64,000 nt of DNA from Sinomonas susongensis (GTDB lineage: Bacteria > Actinomycetota > Actinomycetes > Actinomycetales > Micrococcaceae): NCBI RefSeq assembly GCF_005877005.1, contig NZ_SSNH01000003.1, positions 52,772-116,771 on the forward strand, read 5' to 3'. Both the position numbers and the translations under genes were made by a program. The notes below the pieces were generated by a model. The model did not search any database and was not told where the DNA came from. It saw only the letters and a program-made list of their open reading frames with translations. Positions 19,303-27,942 of this stretch are shown piece after piece (the first letter of the stretch is position 1; every line of letters starts with the position of its first letter).

Positions 19303-20949
19303 ATGCTGAAAGAAAGGCTTGAGGCTCAGGCGCCGGTCGGCTGGCCAGTGCAGTTGGCGCCCCATGCCTCCGTGGATGAGCCACGGAATATGGGAGAGCC
19401 CTGGATCCTTGCAGTGGCAGGAGTGCCCAAGGCCCGCGTATCAGGCGACGTCGCCAAGGTCCTGGCAATCCTCGATGGCAGGCGGGACGCCGCCGAGGTC
19501 GCCCAGTATCTCGGGAGTCCTTGGACGTCCGACGACGTTGTTCAGATAGTGCGCCAATTGGTTCACACAGGCGCCTTCGACCTCAATGCCAGGCCGAAGA
19601 CAATCTCGCGAATCCAATTCCGTGCGCCCCTGACCGTGCAGGTGACTCTGTTCAACCCCACACCGTTCCTCCATTTCCTCCGCCCTGGAGTAGCTGCCAT
19701 GGCCCGTCCCCTGACGTTGACCTTCGCATTGGTTTTCGCTGGCGGAATCATTGGGGCGTTCGCGGCCGGACCAGACCTTTGCCGCGTACTGGCAACGCCG
19801 CTTCCCTTGGAGTCCTACTTGTGGGTCGCGGCCGCGATGTTCCTCTCTACCTTGCTGCACGAGTTCGGTCACGGAATGGCGCTCGTATACTTTGGTGGGA
19901 CGCCGAGACGGATCGGGATCATGCTGTTCTACTTGACGCCGGCGTTCTTCTGTGACGTGACTGATGGCTGGCGCTTGGGTTCGTCCCGACAACGGGTGGC
20001 GGTTGCTCTTGCCGGTCCACTTGTCCACCTCGGATTGGGTAGCGTGGCGCTCGTTGCCCAAGGCATTCTTCCGCCGACGCCGTACCGGGACGCTGCCATC
20101 CTCTTCGGGGTCATCTGCTACGCGGTTGCCATCCTGAATCTCGTTCCGTTCATCAAGCTCGACGGCTATGTGGCGTTGATGAGCGCTGTCAATGTTCCGC
20201 ATTTGCGTCGGAAATCGCTAACGGCATTGGACGACGTGGTCAGTTCGAGGATTCTGGGCTCAAGGGTCGAGTCCCGGAGCCGAGGTCTCCTTGCATCTTT
20301 CGGACTTGCCAGCTTCGTCTCGGGAGTTGCCTTCATGATCATCGGCTTTCAGAGAACTGCGGTTTTGCTGCAGCAACTTGGCTACGTAGGGCGCGGCATC
20401 GTTCTGATTGTCCTCTGTCTTCTGATCCTCCTAGCCCTCAAGGGCATCTATCGGTTCTTCAAGTCTGCTTCCATGAGAGGAAGCCCACTGTGGCGACGGC
20501 TGACCGTCCTCGTGCTGGGGACGGCGGCAGCGGCCGGACTCCTCGCCGTCATTCCGGTGAAGCCTGTTGTGGTAGCGGGCTATAGCTACACCGACGGCGA
20601 GTTGCGAATCGTGGTCCCAGTCGACTCGTCTGCCGGGTCAATTGATCCCGGGGATCGAGTTGCCTTGCAGTCTCAAGGAATGGTCATTCATGCCGATTTG
20701 GCGCGAGCAACCATCGGAACAGAACCGCCGTCGGACTCCTCAGCACCTCTGGATGCACTTATTCCCGTCACGCTCGCGGACACGACGATTCCCGTGCGCG
20801 CCTATCCCGCACGGGTGGAGGCGCCGGGATCCCTTCCTACCCGCGGAAGGGCCGAGGTGACGAGCCAGAAGGAGGTCTTCTTGGGCGAGTGGCTGTGCGA
20901 TTCGGTCTCGAGTTCTCTGCCGTGGGCCGTGGGCCGTGGGCAAGGCTGA
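19303..20949 (+). CDS. mpaP: Daptide-type M50 intramembrane metalloprotease with N-terminal PqqD-like domain
   Basis: 548 aa from the ATG at 19303. Residues ~40-105 resemble a PqqD/RRE winged helix (VSGDVAKVLAILDGRRDAAE ... QIVRQLVHTGAFDL). Then multiple membrane segments carry the zinc motif HEFGH near residue 185 and the second zinc site LDGY near 286. The last ~120 residues after TM region form a beta-rich extracytoplasmic tail. Expected role: leader removal at or in the membrane. It follows the YcaO gene after 22 bases. Length is larger than a minimal M50 protease, consistent with maturation proteases of the RiPP type. Confidence 0.87.
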   Translation: MLKERLEAQAPVGWPVQLAPHASVDEPRNMGEPWILAVAGVPKARVSGDVAKVLAILDGRRDAAEVAQYLGSPWTSDDVVQIVRQLVHTGAFDLNARPKTISRIQFRAPLTVQVTLFNPTPFLHFLRPGVAAMARPLTLTFALVFAGGIIGAFAAGPDLCRVLATPLPLESYLWVAAAMFLSTLLHEFGHGMALVYFGGTPRRIGIMLFYLTPAFFCDVTDGWRLGSSRQRVAVALAGPLVHLGLGSVALVAQGILPPTPYRDAAILFGVICYAVAILNLVPFIKLDGYVALMSAVNVPHLRRKSLTALDDVVSSRILGSRVESRSRGLLASFGLASFVSGVAFMIIGFQRTAVLLQQLGYVGRGIVLIVLCLLILLALKGIYRFFKSASMRGSPLWRRLTVLVLGTAAAAGLLAVIPVKPVVVAGYSYTDGELRIVVPVDSSAGSIDPGDRVALQSQGMVIHADLARATIGTEPPSDSSAPLDALIPVTLADTTIPVRAYPARVEAPGSLPTRGRAEVTSQKEVFLGEWLCDSVSSSLPWAVGRGQG

Positions 20950-21016
20950 CGCTCACCCTCCCTTCCGTCGGCGACCGTCCTGTCCATCTCCAAAATACCG
21001 GAGGAAAAAAATCATT

Positions 21017-21187
21017 ATGAATCGCAATTCGACAATCTGGCTTCTGATCGGACTTATCCTGGGCTTCTACTCCCTCTACGTCTTTTCCTCTGCTCATGAG
21101 GACTCGCCATGGTCAGTCGTTTCTGGAATTGTCCTCGTGCTGGGTTCACTTGTGTCGTTCGCGATGTCCCTGCGTGCCAAGAGCTGA
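21017..21187 (+). CDS. Small two-helix membrane protein at the end of the RiPP operon
   Basis: 56 aa. The start MNRNSTIWLLIG is chosen because gaggaaaaaa sits just upstream. Two hydrophobic stretches (residues ~6-24 and ~34-50) with a short charged loop HEDSPW between, ending in Arg/Lys. Unknown function; immunity or an accessory of the protease are possibilities suggested only by position. A longer frame starting at 20936 overlaps the protease gene and adds an unconvincing basic N-terminus. Confidence 0.65.
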   Translation: MNRNSTIWLLIGLILGFYSLYVFSSAHEDSPWSVVSGIVLVLGSLVSFAMSLRAKS

Positions 21188-21191
21188 TCAC

Positions 21192-21212
21192 GGGGGCGCT
21201 ATCTGCGCTCCC
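21192..21212 (+). terminator. Possible terminator of the RiPP operon
   Basis: Short imperfect stem (gggggcgc / gcgctcccc, loop tatct) directly after the last gene. No T-run, so weak evidence. Confidence 0.4.
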
Positions 21213-21350
21213 CGACGCGATGCGGAGGGCTCACCTCGCCTGCTGCAAGGCGTTTAGCCGAGCCTAGGACGGGAGCGATCTAAGTGGCGGTAGGGGGAAA
21301 ACCAGTGGCTGCTCGCAACGAGTCGCCCATTCACCCCGCCGACCACCTTG

Positions 21351-21641
21351 TTAAGAGCTGAGTCTAGAGGCGTCAGGTATTGACCTAACGAGAGGCGGCC
21401 CCGAAAACGATGGGGCGCTCAGCGGTGGCTCGCTCCCTGAGGCCCAGCGTGAGTCAGCGAAATGGTTCAGAACATAGACTCCGGCCCCCGCATTCAGGGC
21501 TGCGAAGAGCAGGACGGCGCCAAGCGCGGCCCCATGAAATTGGCGCGGGCGGCAAAGCCCGGCCGCCAGCGTGAAGCCAGCAGGGACTATCCAAACGAAG
21601 ATGTGGAGTTGATCGCGGGTGATTCCAGCTAACAGATCCAA
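21351..21641 (-). CDS. Possible small membrane protein or remnant
   Basis: 96-codon frame reading two or three hydrophobic helices (LHIFVWIVPAGFTLAAGL and ALGAVLLFAALNAGAGVYVL) with positive residues between, as in a real membrane protein. The last ~25 residues are Ser/Pro-rich and look unlike coding sequence. There is no recognised family. It could be a genuine small protein or a leftover of a larger gene. The rest of 21213-21707 shows nothing else. Confidence 0.4.
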   Translation of the reverse strand: MDLLAGITRDQLHIFVWIVPAGFTLAAGLCRPRQFHGAALGAVLLFAALNAGAGVYVLNHFADSRWASGSEPPLSAPSFSGPPLVRSIPDASRLSS

Positions 21642-21707
21642 AGGAATTCCCGCCCTAACGGTTGGAGTGAATGAGGTTCGGGTATCGAGGACATTGTCAG
21701 AGAGCGA

Positions 21708-23117
21708 CTATGAACTGCTAGGAAATGCTCTGTCAAACGGTCTTCGGGTCGCCGTTCTGTAGCTCGACGGCGTCATCGATATCGCTCGCTGCACGCAGTG
21801 CGGGAGCACGCGCTTGCCTTCGGCGCGGAAGGCGGCGACGGCGTCGGCCGCGTCCTGGAGGACGAACTCGAGGTGCGCGTTGTCCTCCGGCACGGAGGAG
21901 TCGATGAGCCAGAAGCGCGCATGGTCCTCCGCTGGGACGTTGGCGTCGGCGATGCCCATGCGGCGGAGGCTGACGACGGCGTCGTAGTCGTCGCGGGAGA
22001 CGGCCGCGGCGGCGCCGAGGAGCACACCGGGATCGGCGGGGTGGGTCACGACCTCGATTGCCGACGGCGAGACGTAGGGGGAGTGGTCGAACCGGTCGAT
22101 GTTGGGCCAAGATCCGACTCTGGGGCCCTTTCCAGCACCGAGTTCCATCCCGAGCCGCTGAAGGTCCACCGCGTTGCGTCCCGGCCAACCGTGGAGGCGG
22201 CGGCGCCACTCGAACGGCACCGCGGAGATGCCATAGGCGGCCCCGAGGAGGCCGCCGGCGATGGCTGCGACAGTGTCGGTGTCGTTGCCCCCGCGCACTG
22301 CATCCTCGAGGGCGGCCCGGAGGTGCGCCGGGCCCTCGCGGCCCGCAGCGGTGGAGGCGATCGCGCTCCACGCTCCCTGGAACGCCTCGACGACCCAGCC
22401 GTTGTTCGAGAAGTCCCGCGGCCGCGACGCCTCGGCCACGGCGATGCGCTGTGCCCATAGCCGGGCCCGATCGGCATCCAGAAACGCCAGCCCCACGCGA
22501 ACGTCCAGCCGACCCGTCAGGACCGCGTGACGGATGGCGAGGCACCACAGGACGCCGGCGTCAACGGCGTCGGGGTCGGCGTGGGTGAGGGCCGAGGCCT
22601 GCGCTGCGGCGCGGGCGAGATCGGCCTCGGGTCGGGCGAGGAACGCCAGATCGACGGGCGCGGTGCGCATGAGCGAGCCGTTCCCGCCCGCGCGGCCGGT
22701 CCGCTCGAGGTGAGCCGCAGAAGCGACGACGAATTGCGCGGCCGTCGGCTCGGCGTCGTCCGTTCCCTCGGCGAGGCGACGCGCCGCGGAGATCACGGAG
22801 CGTGTCTGCGAACCGACGTCCTTCGCCTCCCGGGCCCAGGCAGTCCAAGCGCGGGCGGCCGCCGTCCAGTCGACGGGCTCGCCGGCCTCGACGGTGCGGG
22901 CCTGGGCGAGGAGGCATTCGGCGAGGGGGAATGGCCATGGAGGTGTCGTCGGTCCATTCGGCGGGGCGAAGCCGAAGGGGCCGCCGCCGATCATGTCGAC
23001 GGGCGTGCCGTAGGGCAGGGGAGCGCCGAACTCGTAACCGGAGCCGAGGGCGTCGCCAGCAGCCATGGCGACGAGGGTACCGGCGGCGCGATCGTTCTGG
23101 AGAGGGGAAAGCTCCAT
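21708..23117 (-). CDS. ADP-ribosylglycohydrolase family protein with damaged C-terminal phosphatase-like segment
   Basis: 469 aa. The N-terminal ~330 residues are an ADP-ribosyl-(dinitrogen reductase)-type hydrolase: GDALGSGYEFG near residue 21, GGNGSLMRTAPV near 143 and the metal-binding GGNDTDTVAAIAGG near 273. A second domain follows and reaches KRVLPHCV, which in longer relatives begins a phosphatase-like P-loop (HCxxxxxR-T). Here the sequence turns into QRAISMTPSSYRT and stops, so the loop Arg context and the last ~40-50 residues seem lost. Hydrolase activity may remain. Role: removing ADP-ribose from proteins or nucleic acids; substrate unknown. Confidence 0.8.
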   Translation of the reverse strand: MELSPLQNDRAAGTLVAMAAGDALGSGYEFGAPLPYGTPVDMIGGGPFGFAPPNGPTTPPWPFPLAECLLAQARTVEAGEPVDWTAAARAWTAWAREAKDVGSQTRSVISAARRLAEGTDDAEPTAAQFVVASAAHLERTGRAGGNGSLMRTAPVDLAFLARPEADLARAAAQASALTHADPDAVDAGVLWCLAIRHAVLTGRLDVRVGLAFLDADRARLWAQRIAVAEASRPRDFSNNGWVVEAFQGAWSAIASTAAGREGPAHLRAALEDAVRGGNDTDTVAAIAGGLLGAAYGISAVPFEWRRRLHGWPGRNAVDLQRLGMELGAGKGPRVGSWPNIDRFDHSPYVSPSAIEVVTHPADPGVLLGAAAAVSRDDYDAVVSLRRMGIADANVPAEDHARFWLIDSSVPEDNAHLEFVLQDAADAVAAFRAEGKRVLPHCVQRAISMTPSSYRTATRRPFDRAFPSSS

Positions 23118-23307
23118 GTGGACTCCTTTGGTGGGTGCTGGACGTGTGGGCGGAGCGGGGTCAGACGGTGGCGAGCGGGTGAGCGGCGTCCCAGACGCTC
23201 AGGTGGGCGAACTGGGCCCGGCGCCCGGGCGCTGGACGGCGAGGCCGCTGAATCTCGACATCGTGTCGCAGAACCTAACTGGCGGCTCTTCTTGGGATGG
23301 TTCGGAG

Positions 23308-23916
23308 GTGAATGATTTGGATGAAATCGAAAAGGCCCTCACCTCGAGGGCATGGGAGAAGCTTCAGAGCGCTTACGCAGACTTCCAGGCCGTTTCCGCT
23401 CCGGCCTATGACGAGGTGCTCCGCGAGACTTCCGAGCGAATTCGAGTTACGGGCAGCATCGGCAAGGCTGATATTGGGGCTTTGCTGTTCTGGAAGCGTC
23501 TTCGAGCCGACACGCCCTGGGTCAGAGCCCTGCTGGTCATCGGGGAGGCGGAGGTACGAGCCGCTACACGTCCGGCGGTCGATGCTGTGAATGACGAGAT
23601 GCTGACTGTAATTGAAGCAGCGGCTGCTGGTCGGCGTGCCCTCGCCGCGTTGCCCGGACTTGGCGTCGGAGACGCGCTCGCGTCAGCCTTACTTCTCGCG
23701 GCTGCACCGACCCGCATGGCTGTATACGACCGGCGGGCACAAATTGGTCTTGAGTCATTAGGACTCTCGCTCTCCCGCGCGCCCGGAAGGTATGCCAGAT
23801 ACATGAAGTTGGTGGAGGACCTGCGCGGCCTGGCGGAGCTGCACGGGTTTTCGTGGTCGGCCAGGGACGTGGACCTCGCGCTCTATTCGCTCGGCGGCCT
23901 AACCAGTAAGGACTAG
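23308..23916 (+). CDS. Unknown protein with helix-hairpin-helix (glycosylase-like) segment
   Basis: 202 aa if the GTG at 23308 is used (ggatgg upstream); the frame is open further upstream into the divergent gene. The part ALAALPGLGVGDALASALL followed by APTRMAVYDRRAQ (residues ~110-150) has the helix-hairpin-helix and following VYDxR pattern of HhH-GPD-like DNA glycosylase relatives. No clear catalytic Lys/Asp pair can be assigned. It lies beside a hydrolase and the defence operon; a DNA-related role is only a suggestion. Confidence 0.6.
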   Translation: MNDLDEIEKALTSRAWEKLQSAYADFQAVSAPAYDEVLRETSERIRVTGSIGKADIGALLFWKRLRADTPWVRALLVIGEAEVRAATRPAVDAVNDEMLTVIEAAAAGRRALAALPGLGVGDALASALLLAAAPTRMAVYDRRAQIGLESLGLSLSRAPGRYARYMKLVEDLRGLAELHGFSWSARDVDLALYSLGGLTSKD

Positions 23917-24114
23917 ACACCTACGTTGGGCATCTTCACTGCTTACATAAGGCCCGATTAGTGGTTGTCTGGAGCGGGTGGGCACATGGAGAGGCAGCCG
24001 TTCGATGAGGATAGGGCGGCCGGTCCCGAGGCGATCCGTTTCGTTCAAATCGATAGGCGCCGTTCTTGCGTAATTTAGCGATTGCTTCGCCTGCCAGAAG
24101 ACAAAGGAGGATCA

Positions 24115-24576
24115 GTGGATTGGAACGGCGTAACTGCCATTGCCGCGGTGGTTTCGTTTTGCCTTTCCGTTTTCGTGGCTGTTTCGCAGCATAGGTTCCA
24201 GGCCAAGGCCGGTAAGATCGCTAGCGTCACTGCCTACTTTCATCGAACTAAAGATTGGGCTCACGTGACCCGGGAAGATGGCACCGTCTCGAAAGTGGGG
24301 TATCATCTTGTTCTTTGGAATCAGGGACCAGCTGCGGCGGAAGAGTTGGAGCTCTCCGTCTATGATCGCCACGGGGTTCAGCTGACACTCTTTGACAGCG
24401 CCCCCGACGAGTTTCCCTTGGCTCGACTTGATTCAGCGGGGCGCTACCCTATTCCATGGCTCGTAGAACCAAGCGGGCATGGAGTCCGCCGTGTAGTTGC
24501 CAGACTTCGGTGGCGAGACGGTTTAGGAGATCAGGAGCGTGAAGTCCCGTTGCGAAGGGGTGAGACAAGTTTGTAG
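24115..24576 (+). CDS. Unknown membrane-anchored protein
   Basis: 153 aa from a GTG with a strong ribosome site (aaaggagg, 24103-24110). One N-terminal transmembrane helix (AIAAVVSFCLSVFVAVS) followed by a soluble beta-rich domain with YHLVLWNQGPAAAEELELSV, reminiscent of the small single-helix proteins found in actinobacterial accessory regions. No family recognised. It converges on the defence operon from 5' side on the other strand. Confidence 0.6.
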   Translation: MDWNGVTAIAAVVSFCLSVFVAVSQHRFQAKAGKIASVTAYFHRTKDWAHVTREDGTVSKVGYHLVLWNQGPAAAEELELSVYDRHGVQLTLFDSAPDEFPLARLDSAGRYPIPWLVEPSGHGVRRVVARLRWRDGLGDQEREVPLRRGETSL

Positions 24577-24973
24577 GCCACGTCGTCGCACGGCCAGAAT
24601 TTCCACTCATCAGCGATTGCGAGGGAACAGCACCGTCTGGTGATCGATCTGAAACAAACCCCTCAGCGGTATGTCGGTCGCGTGCCACACTTCGAGGGAG
24701 CTCGGACGCCGATGAGTTACGCGGCTAGAGGCGAGAACCGGCCCCGAAAGAACACATCTAGATTCACCGGATTGCCTTCTCTTCTTTCGATGGTGAAGCC
24801 GGTTGCGAGAGTGCCCGGTGCTCTCACCCGGCCCCAGTAGTGTGCGACGGAGGTATTCCACTCGCACGGCCATGAATGACGAGCGTGAGGGCTTGAATCG
24901 TGACCTTAGGCGCCGTCAACAGGACCTCGAAGCCGCCAGATCCTGTCGCGACCCCGGCCTCTGGCAGGCCGGT
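24577..24973. other. Intergenic region downstream of the defence operon
   Basis: About 400 bases between two convergent genes. Several short frames occur on the minus strand (24610-24873 and an overlapping one), without start-site support or recognised product. No drmC-like phospholipase D motif (HxK) was found here. Confidence 0.45.
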
Positions 24974-26131
24974 TCAGACCACGCTCGCAAGGAGGCGTCC
25001 GATTGCTGCTCCGAGTGGAATGGGCACTGCATTCCCGATCTGACGCGCGATGTCCGTGCGCGAGCCGACGAATCGGTGGTCGGGACCGAAACCTTGGAGC
25101 AACGCTGCCTCGTAATGAGTGATTGCACGGTGTTCGACAGGGTGCAGGTAACGACCTTTCTCGGGCTTGAAGAACTCCGTACGGATCGTGACCGACGGCC
25201 GGTCCCAGTGCAGGCGGCCCATCACGTCGCCCGAACCGGTCTTGTGTTTCGTCCAGCACGGCGGCATGAGTTCGGGATACGCTTCGAGGTCGCGACGGTT
25301 GCCACCGGGCGGGATTACCCTGAAGCGGCGCATCGATAGCTGAGTGTAGTTCCGGCTCCAGTGCATGTCTCGAACACGAAAGGAGCCAGCGTACTGGCGC
25401 CCGTTGAATTCGGTACGCCTCGCGTCGAAGATGTCGTCACGGTCGGGCGCACTGGGCACACGTCTGAGCGCTTGAGCGACAGTGGCGTGCGGTTTGAGTC
25501 CCGTATCTTCGGGTGCGGACGAGTGGGTCGGCTGAGGCATCCCGGGGAAGCCGAGGTCGCGGTGATATCCGATGATGACTGTGCGCTTGCGGGCCTGTGG
25601 CGCACCGAAGTCAGCGGCATTCAGAACCGCGGCCTCGAAGGAGTATTCAGGGATAGTACCGCCCTTTTCGGTCGCGGCGCGAAACAGCACGTACTGCGGT
25701 GACTTCTTGAATTCGGCGACGTTCTCCACGACGAAGTACTTCGGTCTTGCGCGGCGAATCGTCCGCGCGTATTCGCGCCACAGGAAGTTCCGCTCGTCTT
25801 GGATGTCCTGTTTGCCCAGACTCGAGAACCCTTGGCACGGCGGCCCTCCGATGAGCACGTCGACCTGCGGAACCATCTGCTCCTCGAGCCAGGTCCTGAT
25901 GTCACCGGCGTAGACGAGGCCTTTGCCATACGTCGCCTCGTAGGAGGCGGCCGCAGCTGGGTCCCACTCAACCGCTCCGACCGTCTTGAACCGATTCGAG
26001 GCCGCGTGCAGGCCCGCAGTGAGGCCGCCGGCTCCGGCGAAGAGGTCGAGAACGGCAATCTGGCTGGTCACCCCGAGAGTGTATCTTCCCGAGAATGCGC
26101 CGCCGGGCTGGCACGCCGCACGATCGCTCAC
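24974..26131 (-). CDS. drmMII: DNA (cytosine-5) methyltransferase of the DISARM-like operon
   Basis: 385 aa. The start at 26131 overlaps the drmB stop (ATGA); an internal GTG at the start of VTSQIAVLDLF is an alternative. Motif I DLFAGAGGLTAGL, motif IV GGPPCQGFSSLG with the catalytic Cys, motif VI VENV, motif VIII QARKRTVIIG and motif X QIGNAVPIPLGAAIG are all present, so it looks active. In class 2 DISARM a C5-methyltransferase marks host DNA as self. Here it is the last gene of the operon. Recognition sequence unknown. Confidence 0.88.
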   Translation of the reverse strand: MSDRAACQPGGAFSGRYTLGVTSQIAVLDLFAGAGGLTAGLHAASNRFKTVGAVEWDPAAAASYEATYGKGLVYAGDIRTWLEEQMVPQVDVLIGGPPCQGFSSLGKQDIQDERNFLWREYARTIRRARPKYFVVENVAEFKKSPQYVLFRAATEKGGTIPEYSFEAAVLNAADFGAPQARKRTVIIGYHRDLGFPGMPQPTHSSAPEDTGLKPHATVAQALRRVPSAPDRDDIFDARRTEFNGRQYAGSFRVRDMHWSRNYTQLSMRRFRVIPPGGNRRDLEAYPELMPPCWTKHKTGSGDVMGRLHWDRPSVTIRTEFFKPEKGRYLHPVEHRAITHYEAALLQGFGPDHRFVGSRTDIARQIGNAVPIPLGAAIGRLLASVV

Positions 26132-27942
26132 TCGGCACCGCCTCTCTGTCTGACTTCGGGGAGCACCGACTCGAGGAGACCAGGTACGTTGCTTCCACCG
26201 AGAACCAGTTGTCGATCGAGTAGCCGATTTCCGGTCTCACACGATGTCTCGCTCACCAGCGCACATCCGTGGCAGGCAGAAAGGTTCAGCTGGGACGATC
26301 CTTGGCGGTCGCTTTCGATGCAGACGGGATCGTTCGAGCAGATGTCGGCGTCGTCAAGCGCAGTTACGAGGAGCGGTATCAGGTGCTTCGGCTCGCCGAG
26401 ACGGACGAGGCCGCCGAGCGTCCCTTGGGCGTCACCGGCGGCGGTGTAGACGAGAATGCCTGCCGTCTTGTCGGCTCGGTCCGAGTTCGCGTAGATGCGC
26501 TCCTGGAGGGAAGCGGACGAATAGCCGCTCGCGAACGCCAGCCGTCGGATGAGCAAGTGCGCCATCGTGTGGAGTGCAATGAACCGCGGCTCAGGGAAAT
26601 CGAGCCGATGCGCCCACGCTGATTGGGAGCGCCGTTGAACAAGAATGTTCGCCCGCGCACGAACGGGCGGCAAGCTTTCCCAGCGAGAGAGGGCCTCCTC
26701 GTCAAAACGCAGGAAGACGCCCTCGCCGAACATCTCGATGGCTGGATAGACGGGGCGGTGTTTAGGATCACGGTCCAGATCGGCGGGGATGAATGCCGCC
26801 GTTGCGCTGTGTCGTTGGAAGCCTTTGAGGGCACGGACTTCCCTGACCCGGCGCACCTGCCCGATCCCTGACAGCACGCCCCGGAGACTCGTCAGCCCAC
26901 CGTCGACTCCAGCACCCGTCCACCCGTCGACGACAAACTCGCCGTTCGTCCGGTCACGGCCAGCGGCAAGCTTTGCGACGAAGGCGGCCCATTCACCATC
27001 TTTGAGACCAAGCGTTGGCGAGTCGGAATCCTCACCCTCCGAGCTCGCCACGCCCAGCACGACTTCAGCTGTCACTCCCAGCTCTTCGGCTATCCAGTCG
27101 GCGATCTGCTCGGACTTCGGCCCCCCGTTGTCGGCAACCAATCGAGCGAAGTAGTCGTGTTCGCGGATTCGCTGGGCCAGCCGAAGCGATTCTGGCTGCT
27201 CTTCAGGGATGTCCAAGGCCGAGATGCGTGTCGCTATGTAGTTGCCGGTGGCGCCTCGCTGGACCGCCACGAGGTGGGAGTCGCACGGTGCAATCACCGA
27301 ATCCTCGCTTTCCCACGGCTGGCGGCCGTTGCACCGGATCCCGTCTCGCAGCAGCGCATCCTTTGTCACGAGCTCGACCAGCGGCCGGGACCGTTTGCAC
27401 TTTCCGCATACGACCCGAAGCGACGCCAGGCCTTCGCCGTGTTTCTTGGATCGCTCAAACCTGAGCTCTTTGTAGGCCCTGCAGAAGCGGACCTCCTCGG
27501 TGACTCCCTCGTCGTGGCCCCGATGCGCCCACTTGAACCACGGGATGTCCTGCACATGGCTGCCTTCTTCGCACACAGCCACGTATCGCATGGGGACGAG
27601 AGCGCCCCCGCACTCGCAAGCATTACGCCATTTGCCCTTCTCGGAGCGGGATATTTGCGACAGCTTGGCGCATCGTTCGCAGAACCGCCAAGCGGGGAAC
27701 CGCCAATAGGGGAGGCTTGCTGTTGCCTCGGAGGCTCGGCCTGCGTGAGCTGGCGGCTGCCGCAGCAGGCCTCCGCCTAGGCTCGTAAGCAATCGCTCGC
27801 AATGGATCTCGGGGGCAGTGCGCCGGTCCCACCAGGAGGTGTCGGGCGCTATCAGGGACTCGCCTCTGACATCGACTATCGCACCGACGCCGAATGGTGA
27901 GATCGTCTCCGAGAGCCGAAGGTCATGCCGGATCTTCTGCAC
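26128..27942 (-). CDS. drmB: DISARM DrmB-like DUF1998 protein
   Basis: 604 aa. N-terminal part starts SETISPFGVGAIVDVRGES, typical of DrmB. A zinc-ribbon pair FCERCAKL / CECGG lies near residues 88-115 and another CGKC near 178. The C-terminal DUF1998 domain has ALHTMAHLL near 455 and the cysteine-rich end NDPVC ... ACHGCALVSETSCE near 560-585. In DISARM, DrmB works with the helicase DrmA in blocking incoming unmodified DNA. It overlaps drmA by 20 bases and the methyltransferase by 4. Confidence 0.88.
   Translation of the reverse strand: MQKIRHDLRLSETISPFGVGAIVDVRGESLIAPDTSWWDRRTAPEIHCERLLTSLGGGLLRQPPAHAGRASEATASLPYWRFPAWRFCERCAKLSQISRSEKGKWRNACECGGALVPMRYVAVCEEGSHVQDIPWFKWAHRGHDEGVTEEVRFCRAYKELRFERSKKHGEGLASLRVVCGKCKRSRPLVELVTKDALLRDGIRCNGRQPWESEDSVIAPCDSHLVAVQRGATGNYIATRISALDIPEEQPESLRLAQRIREHDYFARLVADNGGPKSEQIADWIAEELGVTAEVVLGVASSEGEDSDSPTLGLKDGEWAAFVAKLAAGRDRTNGEFVVDGWTGAGVDGGLTSLRGVLSGIGQVRRVREVRALKGFQRHSATAAFIPADLDRDPKHRPVYPAIEMFGEGVFLRFDEEALSRWESLPPVRARANILVQRRSQSAWAHRLDFPEPRFIALHTMAHLLIRRLAFASGYSSASLQERIYANSDRADKTAGILVYTAAGDAQGTLGGLVRLGEPKHLIPLLVTALDDADICSNDPVCIESDRQGSSQLNLSACHGCALVSETSCETGNRLLDRQLVLGGSNVPGLLESVLPEVRQRGGAE

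Noticed and set aside
24610..24873. Reverse 87-codon frame, considered as a drmC remnant
   Set aside because: No HxK phospholipase D motif or other similarity to DrmC; start and ribosome site unsupported.
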